A DNA stretch of 64,000 nt from Kluyvera genomosp. 1. GTDB taxonomy: Bacteria; Pseudomonadota; Gammaproteobacteria; Enterobacterales; Enterobacteriaceae. The position numbers and the translations under genes were made by a program. This document shows positions 39,781 through 47,853 of this stretch, piece after piece (the stretch's first letter is position 1; each line of letters begins with the position of its first letter). The notes under the pieces were generated by a model that had not been told where the DNA came from, searched no databases, and worked only from the letters and a program-made list of their open reading frames with translations. The DNA lies in NCBI RefSeq assembly GCF_001266615.1, contig NZ_LGHZ01000038.1, forward strand, positions 1 to 64,000, in the 5' to 3' direction.

Positions 39781-41217
39781 ATGTCTCTGTTGAAGAAGAA
39801 CAGCGCCCGGTTACGCGACGAAGAGCGTATGCGCCTTATCTGGTTGCTCACCACCGATAAGGCCATCACGTCCGCGCTACTGGGAAAACTGACGCTCGCC
39901 GAGCAGTATGATGAAAGCACGCTGGTCGATGACCTGGCGGAAGTTGGCATGCTGGTGGCGCACCTTCAGCCAGCGGATCTCGCCGATACCCTGGAAGCAT
40001 TGCCATCAGAAGAACGTCACGCGCTGTGGAACATGATCGAAGACGATCGCCGCGGGAAAGTGTTGCTGGAAGCATCGGAGAACGTCTGGGACGACCTCAT
40101 CGAAGACATGAGCGACCGGGCGTTGCTCGATGCACTGCAAACGCTGGATATTGATGAACAGATCTACCTCGTTCAGCACCTGCCGCGTGATTTAACCGGC
40201 CGCCTGTTGGCGTCGATGACGCCGGAAGAGCGGGCGCGCGTTCGTCAGGTGATGAACTATGCACACGAGCAGGTCGGTTCGATCATGGAGTTCGAGGTGA
40301 TCACCATCCGGCCGGACGTGACGCTGGCGTCGGTGCAGCGGTTTTTGCGTCGGCTGGGCAAAATGCCGGAGAACACCGATAAGCTGTTCGTCATCAAGCG
40401 CGACCAAACGCTGATTGGTGAACTGGAGCTGAAAACGATTTTGCTGAATTCCGCCGATCGGCTCGTGTACGAGGTGATGGAGGCGGATCCGGTGGCTTTC
40501 CATCCGGAAGAGAAATCGGAAAGCGTTGCGCGTACCTTTGAACGTGACAACCTAATCAGCGCCGCGGTGATTGATAGCGATGGCAAACTGATGGGGCGTT
40601 TGACCATCGATGAGATCGTTGATGTGGTTTATGAAGAGACCGACAGCGATTTACGTCGAATGGGGGGCTTGAGCAGCGATGAGGATGTGTATGCGCCGGT
40701 GATGAAAGCGGTGAAAACCCGCTGGGCGTGGCTGGCCATTAACCTCTGTACTGCCTTTATCGCCTCGCGGGTGATTGACGGTTTTGAGCACACCATTTCC
40801 CAGCTGGTGGCGCTGGCCTCGCTGATGCCTATCGTGGCGGGTATTGGCGGTAACACCGGTAACCAGACAATCACCATGATTGTGCGCGCGCTGGCGCTGC
40901 AGCACATTCAACCGGGTAATTTCTCGTTCCTAATCCTGCGTGAAATGGGCGTGGCGCTGATTAACGGCATCGTGTGGGGCGGGATTATGGGCGGCATCAC
41001 GTGGCTGCTGTATGACGATATGCAGCTGGGCGCGGTGATGTCGCTGGCCATGATCTTAAACCTGTTGGTGGCTTCGGTGATGGGCGTGCTGATCCCGATG
41101 ATCATGGTGAAATTTGGTCGTGACCCGGCAGTCGGTTCAAGCGTGATGATCACCGCGATCACCGACACCGGGGGCTTCTTTATTTTTCTGGGGCTGGCGA
41201 CGGTGTTTCTGCTTTAA
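39781..41217 (+). CDS. mgtE: Magnesium channel/transporter MgtE
   Basis: A 478-residue MgtE-family protein: a cytoplasmic MgtE-N domain (about 30-135), two CBS domains (about 140-265) acting as a Mg2+ sensor, and five membrane helices (about 315-478). The pore-family motifs PIVAGIGGNTGNQ and ITDTGGFF (with the pore aspartate) are intact. E. coli K-12 lacks mgtE; here it lies between yojI and mqo, with a convergent SulP gene overlapping its 3' end by 38 bases. Selectivity for Mg2+ over Co2+ cannot be read from sequence. Confidence 0.92.
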   Translation: MSLLKKNSARLRDEERMRLIWLLTTDKAITSALLGKLTLAEQYDESTLVDDLAEVGMLVAHLQPADLADTLEALPSEERHALWNMIEDDRRGKVLLEASENVWDDLIEDMSDRALLDALQTLDIDEQIYLVQHLPRDLTGRLLASMTPEERARVRQVMNYAHEQVGSIMEFEVITIRPDVTLASVQRFLRRLGKMPENTDKLFVIKRDQTLIGELELKTILLNSADRLVYEVMEADPVAFHPEEKSESVARTFERDNLISAAVIDSDGKLMGRLTIDEIVDVVYEETDSDLRRMGGLSSDEDVYAPVMKAVKTRWAWLAINLCTAFIASRVIDGFEHTISQLVALASLMPIVAGIGGNTGNQTITMIVRALALQHIQPGNFSFLILREMGVALINGIVWGGIMGGITWLLYDDMQLGAVMSLAMILNLLVASVMGVLIPMIMVKFGRDPAVGSSVMITAITDTGGFFIFLGLATVFLL

Positions 41218-42445
41218 GCTTTGCCCGCGCTTTCAGCCGCGCGGGAACCAGCACCATCATTATAATCCCGGCCAGTACGCCAATGGCCAGGTTGCCGGTG
41301 CTGACCGTTGCGGCAACGGTTACCAACATCACCAGCGTTTCCGGCCACGGCGTGCGTTTGAGCGTCGCGGGCTGGAGGCTCTGCCAGCTAAAGGTTTTAA
41401 ACGCCACAATCACCATTATTCCCGCCAGTACCGACATTGGGATCATCGCCATCACTTCGCTTAATGCCGTCACCAATAATAGCAGGACCAGTGCGGCCGC
41501 AACGGTAGAGACGCGGCTGCGCCCTTTACCCATCTCAACGTTAACGATGGTTTGACCGATCATCGCGCAGCCGGCAATCCCGCCGTAGCAGCCCGCCAGA
41601 ATATTGGCGATGCCCAGACCCGCGCTTTCACGGGTTTTATTGGATGGGGTATGGGTCAAATCATCCACCAGTTTGGCGGTGAGCAGTGATTCCATCAGCC
41701 CGACAAAGGCGATACTTAACGCACATGGCCAGATAATTTGCAGGGTATCGAGATTAAACGGCACCAGCCACTGAGTAAGACCGGGTAGCCCGCCAGCCAT
41801 AGAGCCTTCATCACCAACTGTAGGCAGAATCTGCCCGCTGGTTGCGGTATACAGCGTTAATAAAACCACGGCTACCAGCGGTGAAGGGATGCTTTTCATG
41901 ACTTTTGGCAGCCACAGAACAATCAAAATGGTGGCGGCAAAGAGCGCGACGATAAGCGGGCTTCGGCTCCAGAAGTGGGGCACCTGGGCGAAAAAGATAA
42001 GAATACCCAGCGCGTTAACAAAACCGCTCATCACTGAAGCGGGGATAAACCGCATCAGTTTTGCCATGCCGAAAAGGGCAAAGAGAATCTGAATGACGCC
42101 CGCCATGAGAACCGCTGGCAAAATATAGGCGACACCATGCTGGTGTACCATTGGGCCGATAACTAGCGCTACCGAACCGGCAGCGGCGGTGACCATAGCT
42201 GGGCGACCGCCAAGAAATGACATCGACAGGCATAATACCACCGAGGCGATCAGACTGACCTTTGGGTCAACGCCGGCAATGACTGAAAACGAAATAACTT
42301 CCGGAATCAGCGCGAGTGCGGTAATGACACCGGCCAGCACTTCACGGGTTAACAGTGTGGGAGAGCGCAAAATCGTCAAAAAAGAACCAGAAGGGGAGTT
42401 GTTTGGCATAGCGTGTTCGCAGGTTATCGATGGCCGGTTTTCCAT
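41180..42445 (-). CDS. SulP-family anion transporter
   Basis: A 421-residue membrane protein of the SulP/SLC26 family (sulfate, bicarbonate or dicarboxylate transport; substrate unknown). About 11-12 hydrophobic helices are seen. The conserved N-terminal ALIPEVISFSVIAGV helix, the GRPAMVTAAAGSVALV segment and the GGIAGCAMIGQT motif are present. The usual C-terminal STAS domain is missing; the protein ends in a short basic tail. The start at 42445 has GGAAG nine bases upstream; an alternative is 42409 (MPNNSPSG), with no good binding site. Divergent from mqo. Confidence 0.88.
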   Translation of the reverse strand: MENRPSITCEHAMPNNSPSGSFLTILRSPTLLTREVLAGVITALALIPEVISFSVIAGVDPKVSLIASVVLCLSMSFLGGRPAMVTAAAGSVALVIGPMVHQHGVAYILPAVLMAGVIQILFALFGMAKLMRFIPASVMSGFVNALGILIFFAQVPHFWSRSPLIVALFAATILIVLWLPKVMKSIPSPLVAVVLLTLYTATSGQILPTVGDEGSMAGGLPGLTQWLVPFNLDTLQIIWPCALSIAFVGLMESLLTAKLVDDLTHTPSNKTRESAGLGIANILAGCYGGIAGCAMIGQTIVNVEMGKGRSRVSTVAAALVLLLLVTALSEVMAMIPMSVLAGIMVIVAFKTFSWQSLQPATLKRTPWPETLVMLVTVAATVSTGNLAIGVLAGIIMMVLVPARLKARAKLKAETPSPAPEK

Positions 42446-42544
42446 AAGCCACAGCTTCCGTGCGTACCATCACAAAGGGGAGAATAATACCGCTTCCCGT
42501 CACACTCTACCAGTACCAAATCTCATTTTTTGTACACATTTATT

Positions 42545-42560
42545 AAACATTTTAATAACA
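42545..42560 (-). promoter_or_regulatory. ArcA-like box between sulP and mqo
   Basis: The minus strand reads TGTTATTAAAATGTTT, two TGTTW repeats 11 bp apart, matching the ArcA-P consensus. ArcA represses mqo in E. coli under low oxygen. The site is about 120 bases before mqo. Confidence 0.55.
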
Positions 42561-42682
42561 GATCTCAAAACTCAACTTAAATTTTAAACAATATTTAAAT
42601 TCAACGCGCCTGGTGGTAACGTAACTGTACGGATGTTTTTACCTGCATGTAACAAATCGCAAGTCAAGTAAGGCCCCCTACG

Positions 42683-44335
42683 ATGAAAAAAAACAAAGCT
42701 GTACCCAACGCACAGAAATCGGGTACCGAGAAGGTTTCTGTGGCGACTAAGGCGAAGACTCGTGAGGTGCACGAGACGGATGTATTGCTGATCGGTGGCG
42801 GAATTATGAGCGCCACGCTGGGTACATGGCTGCAGGAGCTTGAGCCAGACTGGTCGATTACCATGGTTGAGCAGATGGAGAGCGTGGCGGAAGAGAGCTC
42901 CAACGGCTGGAACAACGCTGGCACCGGCCACTCGGCGCTAATGGAGCTCAACTATACCCCGCAAAAAGCTGACGGCTCTGTTAGCATTGAAAAAGCCATT
43001 GATATTAACGAAGCCTTCCAGATTTCCCGTCAATTCTGGGCGCACCAGGTGACACGCGGCGTGCTGACGCAGCCGAAAAGCTTTATCAACACCGTGCCAC
43101 ACATGAGCTTTGTGTGGGGCGATGACAACGTGAACTTCCTGCGCGCTCGTTATCGCGCGCTGCAAAAGAGCCCGCTGTTTAACGGCATGCGCTACTCTGA
43201 AGACCACGAACAGATCAAACAGTGGGCGCCGCTGGTGATGGAAGGGCGCGACCCGCAGCAGAAAATTGCCGCTACGCGGACAGAAGCGGGTACTGACGTT
43301 AACTACGGTGAGATTACTCGCCAGATGATTAACGCGTTGAAAAAACACGAACGCTTCACGCTGCAGCTCAATACCGTGGTCCGCCGCTTCCACCGCAATG
43401 CGGACAACAGCTGGAATGTCACGGTTTCGGATGCCAACAACAGCCATGCAAAACGGACCATCAAAGCCAAATTTATCTTCATCGGTGCTGGCGGCGCGGC
43501 GCTGAAATTGATGCAGCAGACCAAAATCCCGCAGGCGAAAGAGTACGCCGGTTTCCCAGTGGGTGGCCAGTTCCTGGTTTGCGACAACCCTGAGGTGGTA
43601 AACCATCACCTGGCGAAGGTCTACGGACAGGCTTCTGTCGGTGCGCCTCCAATGTCGGTGCCGCACATCGATACCCGTATTATTGACGGGAAGCGAGTGG
43701 TGCTGTTTGGGCCGTTTGCGACCTTCTCAACCCGTTTCCTGAAAAATGGTTCGCTGTGGGATTTGCTGGCCTCTACTAACAAATCCAATATTTTGCCAAT
43801 GCTCAACGTCGGGCTGGATAACTTTGATCTGGTTAAATATCTGGTCGGCCAGGTATTGCAGAAAGACAAAGATCGCCATGCGGCGCTGCGTGCCTACTAT
43901 CCAATGGCGAAAAAACAGGATTGGCGCCTGTGGCAGGCCGGTCAACGCGTGCAGATTATCAAACGCGATGCGCGCATTGGCGGCGTCCTGCGTTTGGGTA
44001 CTGAGGTGGTGAGCGATGATGAAGGCACCGTTGCGGCACTGCTGGGTGCTTCTCCGGGCGCGTCAACGGCAGCCCCGATCATGCTGGATCTGCTGGAGAA
44101 AGTGTTTAAAGACAAAATGCAGACCGCTGAATGGCAGGAAAAAATCCGTGCGGTAGTACCAACATATGGTTCGACGCTGACTGAGAATCCGCATTTGATA
44201 GACAAAACGCTGGCATATACCAGTGAGGTGCTGGGGCTGCGTCATGAGGTTGCCCGTGAGGCCGATCCGGTACCTGCAGTACAAACGCCAGTAAAACCGC
44301 TAGAAGTGAAAGAAGTTGCGGATATTGCACTGTAA
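42683..44335 (+). CDS. mqo: Malate:quinone oxidoreductase
   Basis: Peripheral membrane FAD enzyme oxidising malate to oxaloacetate with electrons given to quinone. The 550-residue protein has the FAD fold [14 protein letters not shown] (about 34-47) and the family segments [18 protein letters not shown] and FAGFP-like [12 protein letters not shown]. It is two residues longer than in E. coli. It is monocistronic, with a bidirectional terminator shared with eco. Confidence 0.97.
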   Translation: MKKNKAVPNAQKSGTEKVSVATKAKTREVHETDVLLIGGGIMSATLGTWLQELEPDWSITMVEQMESVAEESSNGWNNAGTGHSALMELNYTPQKADGSVSIEKAIDINEAFQISRQFWAHQVTRGVLTQPKSFINTVPHMSFVWGDDNVNFLRARYRALQKSPLFNGMRYSEDHEQIKQWAPLVMEGRDPQQKIAATRTEAGTDVNYGEITRQMINALKKHERFTLQLNTVVRRFHRNADNSWNVTVSDANNSHAKRTIKAKFIFIGAGGAALKLMQQTKIPQAKEYAGFPVGGQFLVCDNPEVVNHHLAKVYGQASVGAPPMSVPHIDTRIIDGKRVVLFGPFATFSTRFLKNGSLWDLLASTNKSNILPMLNVGLDNFDLVKYLVGQVLQKDKDRHAALRAYYPMAKKQDWRLWQAGQRVQIIKRDARIGGVLRLGTEVVSDDEGTVAALLGASPGASTAAPIMLDLLEKVFKDKMQTAEWQEKIRAVVPTYGSTLTENPHLIDKTLAYTSEVLGLRHEVAREADPVPAVQTPVKPLEVKEVADIAL

Positions 44336-44346
44336 ATGTCGCGCAC

Positions 44347-44375
44347 AAAAAAACCGGCCAACGGCCGGTTTTTTT
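44347..44375. terminator. Bidirectional terminator between mqo and eco
   Basis: AAACCGGCC / GGCCGGTTT stem with an AAC loop, with seven A on one side and seven T on the other. It serves both convergent genes. Confidence 0.93.
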
Positions 44376-44413
44376 GTATCTACAACCCGGAAAAGCTCCC
44401 CGAGTTTTAGGGA

Positions 44414-44905
44414 TTAACGCACAACGGCGTCCTGCACGGTTTCCTGTGCTTCCCACACGCGATACTTCACTTCTACGTTATCTGGGGTATAGACCACGAT
44501 TGGCAGCTTGCTGTTATAGCGCAGCATGCCTTCATCTCCCAGGGAAGCGGTAACAAACTGTTTGGTTTTTTTCTGGTCATGACAAGCCATCATGGTCGAC
44601 ATTGGACCGCTGACTTTCTCAACCACGTAGTAGTCATAACCCCAACCTTCGAGCGTTTTACTTTCCAGTTTGGCACCCAGACGATGGTGGTTACAGTCGA
44701 CTTCCAGATTCTGCCCTACCAATAACTCCACCTTGTAGGCAGACTCATCTTTCTGTTCTGGCAACTGAATAACCTGACGTTTCATGCCTTTCTGCGCTTG
44801 CGGATAAGGGGCGACCTTTTCCAGCGGCTGCTCTGCTGCCCAAGCGGTGCTGGAAGCGAAAGCAATGGCGAGTAATGAAGCGGCAAGTTTATGTGTGTTT
44901 TTCAC
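44414..44905 (-). CDS. eco: Ecotin, periplasmic serine protease inhibitor
   Basis: Dimeric inhibitor of trypsin-fold proteases such as elastase. The 163-residue precursor has a signal peptide cleaved about after residue 23 ([12 protein letters not shown]). The reactive loop with the P1 methionine is in [10 protein letters not shown], and the loop disulfide cysteines are present (VDCNHH and MMACH). It is followed in E. coli by nap-ccm; here an accessory block follows instead. Confidence 0.96.
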   Translation of the reverse strand: MKNTHKLAASLLAIAFASSTAWAAEQPLEKVAPYPQAQKGMKRQVIQLPEQKDESAYKVELLVGQNLEVDCNHHRLGAKLESKTLEGWGYDYYVVEKVSGPMSTMMACHDQKKTKQFVTASLGDEGMLRYNSKLPIVVYTPDNVEVKYRVWEAQETVQDAVVR

Positions 44906-45084
44906 TGTTCATCCTTTTTATCAGTATGCAACAAGAGGAGAATATCATTCCTGTCATCAATGGTAATCGTATTTTACTGAATTTTGCATTAGGAATAGTT
45001 CTATATATTGAGTTAATGAATGATTGTAGCGATTATCACTTTTATTAACTGGTTGAGGGGCTCGGACATTCTGTTCGGTGAATT

Positions 45085-45606
45085 ATGATCAAGCAATTAC
45101 TCATTATAGCCGCAATGTGCGGCTCTATCTCCGTTGCGCATGCTTCGGTGCAGGTCGGTTTTTCGCCGGAAGGCTCAGCCCGCGCATTAGTGCTGGAGTC
45201 AATCAACCACGCGAAACAGTCGATTGATATGATGGCCTACTCATTCCAGGCCAAGGATATTGTCGAGGCATTAGTGCGTGCAGAGATACGTGGTGTCAAC
45301 GTGAGAGCGGTGATAGACAAGCGGCGCAATAGAGGCGCGGTCAGCCAGAAAGCTATTACGCTAGCGCGAGTCAATGGCATACAAATACGACTCGACGATC
45401 ATTACCACCTTCAACACGATAAAGTGATGATTATTGATGGTAAGACGATTGAAACCGGGTCGTTTAACTTTGCGAAATCGGCTGAAGTGGCAAATTCGGA
45501 GAATGTGCTGGTCATCCGCGATGAACCGGCGGTGATTAGTCAGTATCAGGCGCATTTTGCAAGTCGTTGGCAGATAGCTCAGTTTTGCGATTGCTTATCC
45601 AGATAA
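45085..45606 (+). CDS. Exported PLD-family endonuclease (Nuc-like)
   Basis: A 173-residue protein closely resembling the periplasmic Nuc endonuclease of IncN plasmid pKM101. The signal peptide is about 20 residues (SVAHA|SVQVG). One HKD motif is present: H111, K113, D118 followed by GSFNF (125-129). This is the single-motif form that works as a dimer to cut DNA without metal ions. The conserved starts VQVGFSPEGSA and MAYSFQAKDI fit. Family members are usually next to conjugation genes, but none is seen here. A periplasmic DNA-degrading role is inferred. Confidence 0.85.
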   Translation: MIKQLLIIAAMCGSISVAHASVQVGFSPEGSARALVLESINHAKQSIDMMAYSFQAKDIVEALVRAEIRGVNVRAVIDKRRNRGAVSQKAITLARVNGIQIRLDDHYHLQHDKVMIIDGKTIETGSFNFAKSAEVANSENVLVIRDEPAVISQYQAHFASRWQIAQFCDCLSR

Positions 45607-46000
45607 CGATCACTCGTGAAATGCTGACCCATTTCGTCAACGTCCACAGGGGGGAGATCTTTTATTAGCATATCCTCTCGCCGGTTTCCATTTCAACGAG
45701 CATCAGCTTGCATTCTATACGACCATCATTTTTTATATCACTTGATTGAATTTTATTTGCCACGCGTTACGCGTAACAAGCAAACAATCGATAAACAAAT
45801 AATTAAAAATAATATCAATACCAATCATATTAGTAATGAAAAACATCGTCAGTGGTATTACCTGTTCTTGAATATTGCATATATTTTATTATTTCTATTG
45901 TAATTCCATGAGTGTAGGCATAAATTCTTGCCCCCGTTGTTGGTTATTTTATTATTTTTATATTTATACAATAATTTAACTCATGGTGATGGCGTTTCAT
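45607..46000. other. A+T-rich intergenic region, no gene seen
   Basis: About 390 bases, strongly A+T-rich toward the 3' end, between the nuclease and the exported protein gene. No RNA gene, terminator or convincing ORF was recognised. It presumably holds the promoter of the next gene. Confidence 0.5.
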
Positions 46001-46558
46001 ATGAAACTTTCAATTATTTCTTTAATTGTATTTTCTGTTATTTCAGCTTCGGCATTAGCCAAAACTGGAAACAAAGCTCTGGATAACGCTAATAGGGCGT
46101 TATCCATTGCTCAACATAATTATAACGATGCTGAGAAAGGGATGAAAAGCGCGCAATACAATTATGGAAATGGTAACACAGCGGGTACTCCAGAAGCTCA
46201 GGCAATGGCAGAGGCCTCTCACAATCTACGCGTAGCATCTAACAACCAGTATGACGCGCAGATGGCTTATGAGAGCGCTTTGGCAAAAGCTCAACAGCAA
46301 CAACCGATCGCAAATTTAGATCCCGTAACTCATCCTACTTTGGGTCCTCAAGTTAATATCCCGAGTAAAGTTATTACACAACATCCGCCATTTGCTGGTG
46401 AATCATGGGGTAACGCACATGGAGCCAACAACGGTGATCATGGTCGTAGTGGGACTGGAAATGGTTCTAATAATGCTGCTAATAGCCATAGCGCTCATGG
46501 ATTAGGTGGTGGGGATCATATTGGTGGCGGTCGCAGCGGTGGTGGTTATCATTATTAG
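46001..46558 (+). CDS. Exported protein with Ala-rich helix and Gly/His tail
   Basis: A protein of about 185 residues that I do not recognise. A clear signal peptide (MKLSIISLIVFSVISASALA) is followed by an Ala/Asn-rich, probably coiled helical region (about 22-100), a Pro-containing linker, then a low-complexity tail rich in Gly, Asn, His and Ser ending GGGRSGGGYHY. The His-rich tail could bind metal; that is a guess. A start six codons earlier (45983) is also possible. It stands alone, with an A+T-rich leader and its own terminator. Composition differs from the surrounding core genes, suggesting acquisition. Confidence 0.65.
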   Translation: MKLSIISLIVFSVISASALAKTGNKALDNANRALSIAQHNYNDAEKGMKSAQYNYGNGNTAGTPEAQAMAEASHNLRVASNNQYDAQMAYESALAKAQQQQPIANLDPVTHPTLGPQVNIPSKVITQHPPFAGESWGNAHGANNGDHGRSGTGNGSNNAANSHSAHGLGGGDHIGGGRSGGGYHY

Positions 46559-46579
46559 TTGATAATGATTTTAAATCCG

Positions 46580-46604
46580 AGGAGACTTTTTAAGTCTCCT
46601 TTTT
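46580..46604 (+). terminator. Terminator of the exported Gly/His protein gene
   Basis: AGGAGACTT pairs with AAGTCTCCT around TTT, followed by TTTT, 22 bases after the stop. This supports that the preceding ORF is a real transcribed gene. Confidence 0.85.
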
Positions 46605-46687
46605 AATTTTGATGTCATTTGAGATGAGTAAATTTATATGACGAGATTTTTAATTGTTGGTATCACTTCTGTTAAGTTAATAAAAAT

Positions 46688-46717
46688 AGATAACGCTAAG
46701 CTTGCTAAGCATTATCT
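46688..46717. repeat. Imperfect palindrome before the acetyltransferase gene
   Basis: Two 14-base arms (AGATAACGCTAAGC and GCTAAGCATTATCT) match at 12 of 14 positions across a two-base centre, about 60 bases before the CDS. It could be an operator. Confidence 0.4.
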
Positions 46718-46778
46718 AAAAGTGATGTTGGTTGAGGATTTATTTGTCTATTAACGATGCTAACTACTTGATAGAAAA

Positions 46779-47483
46779 GTGAAGGATGATCTACTCTCTA
46801 CGTCTATAACCATTAATGCCAATGAATCAAAATGGTGCAAAGAGATGAATGATAAACACTGGACAGAAGTTGAGTATTTGCACCAAACGGTGACCAACCC
46901 CAACATTATTATAAAAGGAACTCGCAGCTACTACAGTGACTGTTGGGATAATGGTTTTGAGCGCTCAGTCGTCCGGTATTTGCACGGTAGTCCAGCGAGC
47001 CAAACGTGGCCGCCATTAGGGCCCGTGGATCAATTGTTTATCGGTAATTTTGTCTGCATTGCTGCTGAGGTTGTTATCCTGATGGGGGGGAATCATACCC
47101 ATCGGATGGATTGGATTAGTCTTTACCCCTTTGCTGAATCAATAGAAGAATGTTACCAGGAACGCGGTAACACTGTGCTGAAAGACGGGTGCTGGATTGG
47201 TATGCGTGCCATGATAATGCCGGGCGTGACAATAGGCGAAGGTGCTGTTATTGCAGCAGGCGCGGTTGTCACTAAAGATATCCCACCCTATGCGGTGTAT
47301 GGCGGCAATCCAGCGAAATTTATTAAGTATCGTTTTGCTGAATCAGACATCAAACGAATAGAAGCACTCAATCTCTATGCGCTGAGTGAAGATGAAATCC
47401 TCTCATTACAGCCGTTACTCTCCAGTCAGGATATTGCGGAACTCGAACTGGCGGTAGAACAGCTCAGGCAGAGCCAAAGATAA
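46779..47483 (+). CDS. CatB/Vat-like hexapeptide acetyltransferase
   Basis: A 234-residue left-handed beta-helix acyltransferase of the xenobiotic acetyltransferase group, which includes type B chloramphenicol (CatB) and streptogramin (Vat) acetyltransferases. Matching segments are NPNIIIKGTRSYYS near the start, GNHTHRMDW with the likely catalytic histidine, and the helix repeats WIGMRAMIMPGVTIGEGAVI followed by VYGGNPAKFIKYRF. It is longer at the N-terminus than CatB. The start is GTG 46779; ATG 46845 gives a family-typical N-terminus and is a real alternative. Whether it acts on an antibiotic is unknown. Confidence 0.8.
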   Translation: MKDDLLSTSITINANESKWCKEMNDKHWTEVEYLHQTVTNPNIIIKGTRSYYSDCWDNGFERSVVRYLHGSPASQTWPPLGPVDQLFIGNFVCIAAEVVILMGGNHTHRMDWISLYPFAESIEECYQERGNTVLKDGCWIGMRAMIMPGVTIGEGAVIAAGAVVTKDIPPYAVYGGNPAKFIKYRFAESDIKRIEALNLYALSEDEILSLQPLLSSQDIAELELAVEQLRQSQR

Positions 47484-47663
47484 GCACCTGCGATTGGCAC
47501 ATCAACAAACCGCTCGGAAGGCCGTTATGTCGAAGGATGGTTAGATTATGGTCTCTCACCTTGACCTTTACTATTCCATATCCATAACAAAGCATTGCGC
47601 GGCGCTTCGTCAATTGAGCGAGCTATGATAAGGCGCAGCCACTTTTACACGGAACCCGGACAT

Positions 47664-47689
47664 AAAAAAACCAACCTGGGTAGGCTGGT
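47664..47689 (-). terminator. tRNA-Pro terminator
   Basis: On the minus strand ACCAGCCT pairs with AGGTTGGT (one G-U) and is followed by seven T residues, 13 bases after the tRNA 3' end. Confidence 0.8.
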
Positions 47690-47701
47690 TCTTTTTACTG
47701 T

Positions 47702-47778
47702 TGGTCGGCACGGAGAGATTCGAACTCTCGACCCTCGCCACCCCATGACGATGCGCTACCAGGCTGCGCTACGTGCCG
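47702..47778 (-). tRNA. proL: tRNA-Pro (anticodon GGG)
   Basis: A 77-nt tRNA including encoded CCA. It has acceptor CGGCACG / CGTGCCG, D-arm GCGC...GCGC, anticodon stem TCGTC/GGCGA around loop ATGGGGT (anticodon GGG), and T-arm with GTTCGAATC. It matches E. coli proL, which lies next to yejM in the same way. tRNA genes are common integration sites, and the accessory block adjoins it, but no attachment-site repeat was found. Confidence 0.96.
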
Positions 47779-47853
47779 ATGCATGAATAAAATAGTACCG
47801 CTTTTATTGCTGATTGCAAGAGGGCAACCGTCGACTGATTCACAATTAATCAA

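Noticed and set aside
47502..47563. A coding-like stretch after the acetyltransferase (Glu-Gly-Arg-Tyr-Val-Glu-Gly-Trp-Leu-Asp-Tyr-Gly-Leu in frame)
   Set aside because: It has no start codon or ribosome site, runs only about 20 codons and I could not assign a family. It may be a gene remnant, but the evidence is too thin to annotate.
45607..47701. Search for tRNA-derived attachment-site repeats or integrase around proL
   Set aside because: No integrase gene and no direct repeat of the tRNA 3' end was seen, so the accessory block cannot be called an integrative element.
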